Assembly: GCA_031265595.1 (NCBI GenBank)
Contig: JAISCM010000068.1
Location: 1-20,737, forward strand
DNA: 20,737 bases
Direction of reading: 5' to 3'
DNA from: Tannerellaceae bacterium
Lineage (GTDB): Bacteria; Bacteroidota; Bacteroidia; Bacteroidales; Tannerellaceae
Shown here: in pieces, positions 15,530 to 20,737 of the stretch
Layout of the letters: the number at the start of each line of letters is the position of its first letter
Position numbering within the stretch: the first letter of the stretch is position 1
Made by a program: the position numbers and the translations under genes
Notes under the pieces: model-generated
The model's database searches: none
The model's input: only the letters and a program-made list of their open reading frames with translations
Told to the model about the DNA's origin: nothing

Positions 15530-18500
15530 ATGATTTCTGTGCTAAAATCAGCGCAGAAGTTGAAAACATTTAAAATGATGAGGATAATTGTTTTAGCATT
15601 ATTTGCAATAAACTTCCATTTATTAGCTGTAAATACCTATTCTCAGAGTACCTATCTAACGTTAGATATCAAAGATGCAACCATCAAAAATGTATTAAAC
15701 AACATTCAGCAAAATTCCGAATTCTTTTTTATATATGATGCCTCCGTGGTCAATGTACAAAAGACTGTTTCTATCAAAGTTAAAGATAAATTAATACCGG
15801 AAATCTTAGATGAAATATTCAAGGGGTCAACCATTGTTTATAAAATTGATGGACATCAAATAGCGCTTACAACGCTGAAAACGCTATCTGCTGAAACCCG
15901 GCAAACCGGGATAATCACGGGTAAAGTTACCGATTCTTATAATGACCCATTGCCGGGTGTTACTGTAGTGGTAAAAGGAAGTTCACAGGGCACAGTTACC
16001 GATATAAATGGTGAATATGTATTATCTGATATTCCAACAGGAGCTGTTTTACAATATTCATTTATGGGAATGAAAACACAGGAAGTCGTAATTGGGAATC
16101 AGACAGTTGTAAATATCGTACTACAAGAAGACCTCATCGGATTAGAGGAAATAGTGGCAATTGGATATGGGACGATAAAGAAAAGTGACCTGACAGGAGC
16201 AGTAAGCGCAATAAAAAATGAAGATTTCAATACGGGTTTAAATACAAACGTACAACAATTATTTCAAGGGAAAATAGCAGGAGCCCGGGTAATTCAGAAT
16301 ACGGGAGAGCCTGGCGGTGGTATATCGATGACGATTCGTGGGGCTAGTTCGATCAATGCCGGTACTGCACCACTCTATGTAATTGATGGAATACCAATGG
16401 ACAATGCCAGTGTTGTATCAGGAGGCGGGAATCTTTTCTCCGGGAGTTTCACTCCCCGTTCTCCTTTGGGAACTCTGAATCCGAACGATATAGAGTCTAT
16501 TGAAGTGCTAAAGGATGCATCAGCTTCGGCAATATACGGTGCGCGAGCTGCTAATGGAGTGGTGCTTATTACAACTAAAACGGGAAGAAAGGGTAAACTG
16601 ACAATCGATTATGATGCTTCTGTAGGCATCCAAAGCCCTTCGTATAAATACGCCTTGCTCAGCCCACAGCAATATATGGATGCCGTAAACGCTATCATTG
16701 ATGCAGGAGGTGCTTCCGATGCAGAAAGAGTATCCTTTAATGGTACAGGAACCGACTGGCAGGAAGAAATATTTAACAGAAATTCCTTTGTTACGAATCA
16801 TAATCTATCCATTTCCGGCGGTAGTGAAAATACCAATTATCTGACTTCATTGTCTTTTTTATCGCAACCGGGTGTTATTATAAACAATGACTTCAATCGC
16901 ATTACGGCAAGAGTAAATATTGACCACAATATAAATAATAGTGTAAAATTAGGAATCAGGCTCAGTAATACCTATACAGATGAGAAATACATCCCGTATG
17001 GTTCGGGATATAATGAATGGGCTGGCGTTATTAACTCCGCATTAAATTATGACCCTACATTGCCGGTAACAGATAAGGATGGAAAATATTCATTATCTAA
17101 CTGGATTGCCATTGATAATCCTCTATCTATTGCCAACGGAATTAATTCCAAATCAAACAGGTATAACACGATTGGTAACTTCTTTGCTGAATACTTTATT
17201 ATTCCTTCACTATCCGCAAAAATTAATGTGGGCGTTGAAACAACCTCTGAATTCAGGAAAACCTATCTGAGTCGCCTCTCCCTTTTAGGTGCAGGAACAG
17301 GAGGTACCGCCAATGTATTAACAGGAAACCGGTCAAGTTATTTACTTGAAGGATATTTGAATTATAAAAAGGATTTGAAGGATAGCTCGCTTAGTGCATT
17401 GCTTGGAGGTACCATTCAAAACTTTACGGCATTCAATTCCAATGGCTCAACGGCTAATTTCCCATCGGATGCAACAGGCGCCAATAATCTTGGACTGGGC
17501 GATCCTTTTTTCTCTGAAGTGAACAGTAATAAATCGGGTTATACGCTTAATTCTTTTTTTACCCGGCTCAACTACTCACTATACGACCGGTATCTGCTTA
17601 CAGGAACGTTGAGAGCAGACGGTTCTTCAAGATTCGGTAAAAATAACAAATACGGTATATTCCCCTCGGTTGCATTGGGTTGGAAAATCAGCAATGAAAA
17701 GTTCATGGAGAACATAACGTTTTTTAATTCTTTAAAATTACGAACCAGTTGGGGAGAAACAGGAAATCAGAATATAGGTAATTATCAATCGTTGAATACG
17801 TTTCAGGAAGGTCCCAAAGTAGTTTTCAACAATAACCTTACCTCAACGACCGCTTCTTCAAGAATACCGAATCCTGATTTGAAATGGGAAAAAACAGCCA
17901 AAACAGATATTGGCGTCGATTTCTCACTATTCAAAAACAGAATCGAAGGGAGTGTCGATTACTTCAACCAAAAGACATCGGATATGCTTATCAACCTACC
18001 TGTTGCGAAATCAACAGGGTATGCAAATATCCTACAGAACGTTGGAAGCATGCGGAATACCGGTTGGGAATTCACTCTTATAACCCGTAATATTACTAAT
18101 AAATCATTCACGTGGGAAACAAATATAAACTTAACCACGCTCAGAAATGAAGTCCTTGATATTGGAACTATTGAAAATATCATTTCAGACAATAATATAA
18201 TAACAAAAGGACTTCCCTTACGATCTTTTTATGGATATCAGGTAATCGGAACCTGGCAGGTAAATGACGATTACTCTGCCACAAAAGATGATATGGCTCC
18301 CGGAGATTATAAATTCAGGGATGTAAACGGGGATAAGATCATAACAGCAGACGACCGGGTCATTTTAGGTAATTCATTCCCAAAACTCACCTACGGAATG
18401 ACTAATTCATTTAGTTATAAAGATTTTCATTTAAGTTTTGTAATTGAAGGAGTTTCCGGTATAGAGAAATATAATGAAAATGTGGCAGAAACATTTAATC

Positions 18501-18859
18501 CGATAAATTTCAGAAGGAATAGAATTGCGGAGCCATTCTTAAATCGTTGGACACCAGAAAATCCTACCAATAAATACCCCTCGTTTGTAAGGCCTAAAAT
18601 TTTAGGAGACAAAGCAGGCGTAAGTTCATATACTATTATGGATGCTTCCTATATAAAATTGTCGAGTTTCCAAATAGCTTACGATTTCATAAAAAGAGGA
18701 AGAGTTGTAAACGCTGCAACAATTTATCTGACAGGACAAAATCTTCTTTTTATCTCAGACTTTATAGGAGACCCGTCAATCGATACTACTGATGGCGTTA
18801 GTGACAACGCTTATCCTCTTCCCCGAATTTTCACTTTAGGTATTAAATTAAGTTTTTAA
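15509..18859 (+). CDS. SusC/RagA-family TonB-dependent receptor with N-terminal STN signalling domain
   Basis: The protein has 1116 residues. A long N-terminal leader (signal peptide hydrophobic core about 25-40, cleavage near VNTYS-Q) is followed by an STN domain (about 48-122, LDIKDATIKNVLNNIQQ), a carboxypeptidase-regulatory-like domain (about 137-206), a TonB-box-like EEIVAIGYGT (213-222), a plug (about 222-355, LFQGKIAGARV, IRGASSINAG, PLYVIDGIP, AIYGARAANGVVLITTK), and the outer-membrane barrel ending in the aromatic LGIKLSF. The STN domain marks it as the signal-giving receptor for the upstream FecR/sigma pair. It imports an oligosaccharide with SusD (12 bp downstream). The start is preceded by an A-rich stretch without Shine-Dalgarno, and overlaps the antisense RNA promoter. 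All domains appear complete and the barrel end is intact. Confidence 0.97.
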   Translation: MKKKNHKMISVLKSAQKLKTFKMMRIIVLALFAINFHLLAVNTYSQSTYLTLDIKDATIKNVLNNIQQNSEFFFIYDASVVNVQKTVSIKVKDKLIPEILDEIFKGSTIVYKIDGHQIALTTLKTLSAETRQTGIITGKVTDSYNDPLPGVTVVVKGSSQGTVTDINGEYVLSDIPTGAVLQYSFMGMKTQEVVIGNQTVVNIVLQEDLIGLEEIVAIGYGTIKKSDLTGAVSAIKNEDFNTGLNTNVQQLFQGKIAGARVIQNTGEPGGGISMTIRGASSINAGTAPLYVIDGIPMDNASVVSGGGNLFSGSFTPRSPLGTLNPNDIESIEVLKDASASAIYGARAANGVVLITTKTGRKGKLTIDYDASVGIQSPSYKYALLSPQQYMDAVNAIIDAGGASDAERVSFNGTGTDWQEEIFNRNSFVTNHNLSISGGSENTNYLTSLSFLSQPGVIINNDFNRITARVNIDHNINNSVKLGIRLSNTYTDEKYIPYGSGYNEWAGVINSALNYDPTLPVTDKDGKYSLSNWIAIDNPLSIANGINSKSNRYNTIGNFFAEYFIIPSLSAKINVGVETTSEFRKTYLSRLSLLGAGTGGTANVLTGNRSSYLLEGYLNYKKDLKDSSLSALLGGTIQNFTAFNSNGSTANFPSDATGANNLGLGDPFFSEVNSNKSGYTLNSFFTRLNYSLYDRYLLTGTLRADGSSRFGKNNKYGIFPSVALGWKISNEKFMENITFFNSLKLRTSWGETGNQNIGNYQSLNTFQEGPKVVFNNNLTSTTASSRIPNPDLKWEKTAKTDIGVDFSLFKNRIEGSVDYFNQKTSDMLINLPVAKSTGYANILQNVGSMRNTGWEFTLITRNITNKSFTWETNINLTTLRNEVLDIGTIENIISDNNIITKGLPLRSFYGYQVIGTWQVNDDYSATKDDMAPGDYKFRDVNGDKIITADDRVILGNSFPKLTYGMTNSFSYKDFHLSFVIEGVSGIEKYNENVAETFNPINFRRNRIAEPFLNRWTPENPTNKYPSFVRPKILGDKAGVSSYTIMDASYIKLSSFQIAYDFIKRGRVVNAATIYLTGQNLLFISDFIGDPSIDTTDGVSDNAYPLPRIFTLGIKLSF

Positions 18860-18871
18860 AAAACTCAAGTT

Positions 18872-20341
18872 ATGAAAAATAAATATCATGTATTCGTTTT
18901 AATTAGTATACTTTCCATTTCAGCAATGATGAGTTGTGAAAGCAATTTAATGGAAAAACCTGATTCAGAATTGTCCAACAATACTTTTTTACCTTACAAA
19001 GAAGGGATAGAAAGTGTGCTGTTTGCAGCCTATGCCTATACAGCGAACTTATTTGATTACAACGATAACGACCGCTATGCCATTCAGGAAATGTGTACGG
19101 ATATTCTATGGCAATCCGGTGGCGGGGAAAATGGGCGAGCTATACAAATCATTCAATTTACCTGGGATGCAAGCCATGGATACTTACCCCGGTTTTACGA
19201 TATTCCTTATAAGGCTATCAATCATGCCAATATTGTAATTGAAAATATTCAAAATGTGAATGCCGATGATGAGTATAAAGCTAAAATTTTAGCAGAAGCA
19301 CGGTTCTTACGGGCAATCAATTATTATTATCTATGGGACTTTTTCGGCCCTGTCCCACTCAGGAAAAGTACAGAAGAAGCAGTTGAGTTACCACGTCCAT
19401 CAGAAGATGAGCTTCTTAATTTTATAGAAACTGAGTTGAAAGAAATATCCGGTATATTGCCCGATCCGGGGAAAGAGAGCGCTTATGGAAGAGCAAACAA
19501 TGGCGCTTCCCAATCATTCTTATGTAAATTTTATTTGAATACCAGGCAATGGCAAAAATGTGTAGACATGGCTGATGAAGTTATCTCGATGAATTACTAT
19601 CAACTGTTTCCGGTCTATACGGATATATTTAAGGTAGAAAATGACGGCAACAAAGAAATGATTTGGGTACGTCCGGCAAGTTCTCAGAGTACGGATGTAG
19701 GTAATAGATTTATTGCTGTTTCAACACCACCTAATTTCAAGAAAGATCCTGTCTCCGGAATAGAATGGCAAAACAATTGGCAGAATTTTGCTTCCGACTA
19801 TCGTTTATATGATAGTTTTGTAAATTCATTCGCTCCCAATGATATTCGTAGATCCCTTATTTTAACAAGTTATATAGATACGGAAGATAAAACAATTCAA
19901 ATGCTTGGTGATGATTATTCCATGTCATGGAAATACTGGCCCGATCCAAATGCCAACGGAAGCGATCATGGGAACGACCGTGTAGTGATCCGATATGCAG
20001 ATATACTGTTGTCAAAAGCAGAAGCGTTGAATGAACTAAACGGTCCAACCCAAGATGCAGTTGATTTGATCAATCTGATTCGGAACAGAGCAGAACTGCC
20101 GAATCTTATTTTGTCGGACTTTAACACAAAGGAATCATTAAAAGACCATATATTAAAGGAAAGAGGGTGGGAGTTTTATTCCGAAGAAAAGCGGCGTAGA
20201 GATTTAATACGGCACGGTAAGTTTGTTGAATTTGCCCATCAACGAGGTTATACCAATGTTCAAAGTCATCATCAGTTATATCCTATTCCGCAGTTTGTAA
20301 TGGACTCAAATCCTTTACTGATACAAAATGAGGGTTATTAA
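18872..20341 (+). CDS. SusD/RagB-family surface glycan-binding lipoprotein
   Basis: The protein has 489 residues. Its lipoprotein signal peptide ends SAMMSC with the lipid Cys at 22. The body has the SusD pattern: an early helical TPR-like part (EGIESVLFAAYAYT, IPYKAINHANIVIENIQN, AKILAEARFLRAINYYYLWDFFGPVPL), then DEVISMNYYQLFPVYTDIF, and the C-terminal IRYADILLSKAEALNELN...LINLIRNRAELP...ILKERGWEFYSEEKRRRDLIRHGKF. The last helices before the stop carry the usual HHQLYPIPQFVMDSNPLLIQNEGY ending. It caps the SusC barrel at the cell surface and delivers the glycan. It lies 12 bp after susC and 1 nt before the sulfatase, so it is in the same operon. Confidence 0.96.
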   Translation: MKNKYHVFVLISILSISAMMSCESNLMEKPDSELSNNTFLPYKEGIESVLFAAYAYTANLFDYNDNDRYAIQEMCTDILWQSGGGENGRAIQIIQFTWDASHGYLPRFYDIPYKAINHANIVIENIQNVNADDEYKAKILAEARFLRAINYYYLWDFFGPVPLRKSTEEAVELPRPSEDELLNFIETELKEISGILPDPGKESAYGRANNGASQSFLCKFYLNTRQWQKCVDMADEVISMNYYQLFPVYTDIFKVENDGNKEMIWVRPASSQSTDVGNRFIAVSTPPNFKKDPVSGIEWQNNWQNFASDYRLYDSFVNSFAPNDIRRSLILTSYIDTEDKTIQMLGDDYSMSWKYWPDPNANGSDHGNDRVVIRYADILLSKAEALNELNGPTQDAVDLINLIRNRAELPNLILSDFNTKESLKDHILKERGWEFYSEEKRRRDLIRHGKFVEFAHQRGYTNVQSHHQLYPIPQFVMDSNPLLIQNEGY

Positions 20342-20342
20342 A

Positions 20343-20737
20343 ATGAATAAATATTTGATAACAATTTCTTTTGGGTTGCCCTCTTTATTATCCTGCACAA
20401 ATAACGTGGGTAATAATAATAAACCCAATATACTACTTATTATGGCAGACGATATGGGATATTCTGATATAGGTTGCTATGGAGGAGAAATTAGTACCCC
20501 GAATTTAGACCAACTTGCTTCAAAAGGTATTCGTTTTACACAATTTTATAATACTGCCAGAAGTTGCCCTACCAGAGCATGTCTGATGACGGGTTTGTAT
20601 CCACACGAAGCTGGCGTCGGGCACATGACCGGATCAACTATGGGGCATGGATATCTTGGCAGCCTCAATGATTCATGTGTTACAATTGCAGAGGTACTTA
20701 CTAATGTTGGCTATTATACAGGTATGGTTGGGAAATG
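20343..20737 (+). CDS. Sulfatase lipoprotein, serine-type, N-terminal part (runs off right edge)
   Basis: 131 complete codons are visible of a protein that is normally about 450-550 residues. The lipoprotein signal ends GLPSLLSC with the lipid Cys at 18. NILLIMADDMGYSDIGCYGGE carries the metal-binding D36-D37. The active-site signature is S74-C-P-T-R78 followed by ACLMTG, i.e. the [C/S]-x-P-x-R...TG motif. The residue at the formylglycine position is Ser, so maturation would need an anaerobic radical-SAM sulfatase-maturing enzyme. HEAGVGHMTG resembles, from memory, arylsulfatases of the S1 family. It begins 1 nt after the susD stop. It implies that the module acts on a sulfated glycan such as mucin or a host or algal polysaccharide. 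Confidence 0.93.
   Translation, partial: MNKYLITISFGLPSLLSCTNNVGNNNKPNILLIMADDMGYSDIGCYGGEISTPNLDQLASKGIRFTQFYNTARSCPTRACLMTGLYPHEAGVGHMTGSTMGHGYLGSLNDSCVTIAEVLTNVGYYTGMVGK

Overview
The window looks like a chromosomal segment from a gut-type Bacteroidota, most likely Bacteroidales (Parabacteroides, Bacteroides or Dysgonomonas-like). The evidence is two SusC/RagA receptors, a SusD lipoprotein, a hybrid-two-component-derived regulator, an ECF sigma/FecR pair, the almost complete absence of Shine-Dalgarno sequences, and several matches to the Bacteroidetes promoter consensus (TTTG, about 20 nt, TAnnTTTG). The species cannot be fixed from the sequence alone. No rRNA, tRNA, CRISPR array, transposase or integrase gene was seen.

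Layout. (1) 1-3104: the 5' part of a susC-like gene runs off the left edge and is divergent from a membrane-anchored regulator. The regulator has the layout of a hybrid two-component system but has lost its periplasmic sensor and most catalytic residues. (2) 3124-9753, minus strand: a core segment with a GTG/ATG-ambiguous helical-repeat protein, then valS, a Tat-exported sugar isomerase-like protein and a DUF6340-type lipoprotein in one tight run, then a small acidic protein. (3) 9754-10610: a long non-coding stretch holding three different repeat structures: a REP/BIME-like inverted pair, a 90-bp GC-rich nested palindrome, and an array of 11-bp phased TAATGTGA repeats. (4) 10611-13662: a two-gene operon for an exported FAD oxidoreductase and an exported metallophosphoesterase. 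(5) 13681-20737: a markedly more AT-rich polysaccharide-utilization-type module with an ECF sigma factor, FecR anti-sigma factor, STN-containing SusC, SusD and the start of a serine-type sulfatase lipoprotein.

How it works together. In the right-hand module, the STN domain of SusC is expected to signal substrate binding to FecR. FecR then releases the sigma factor, which switches on susC-susD-sulfatase for uptake and desulfation of a sulfated glycan. Between fecR and susC, the minus strand carries a promoter match, a hairpin and a second hairpin followed by five T's. This is the layout of a roughly 75-nt antisense RNA covering the susC leader, like the DonS-type repressor RNAs of Bacteroides. 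The left-hand susC lacks an STN domain (it begins directly with the carboxypeptidase-regulatory-like domain) and is probably controlled by the divergent degenerate regulator, so two different control logics lie in one window.
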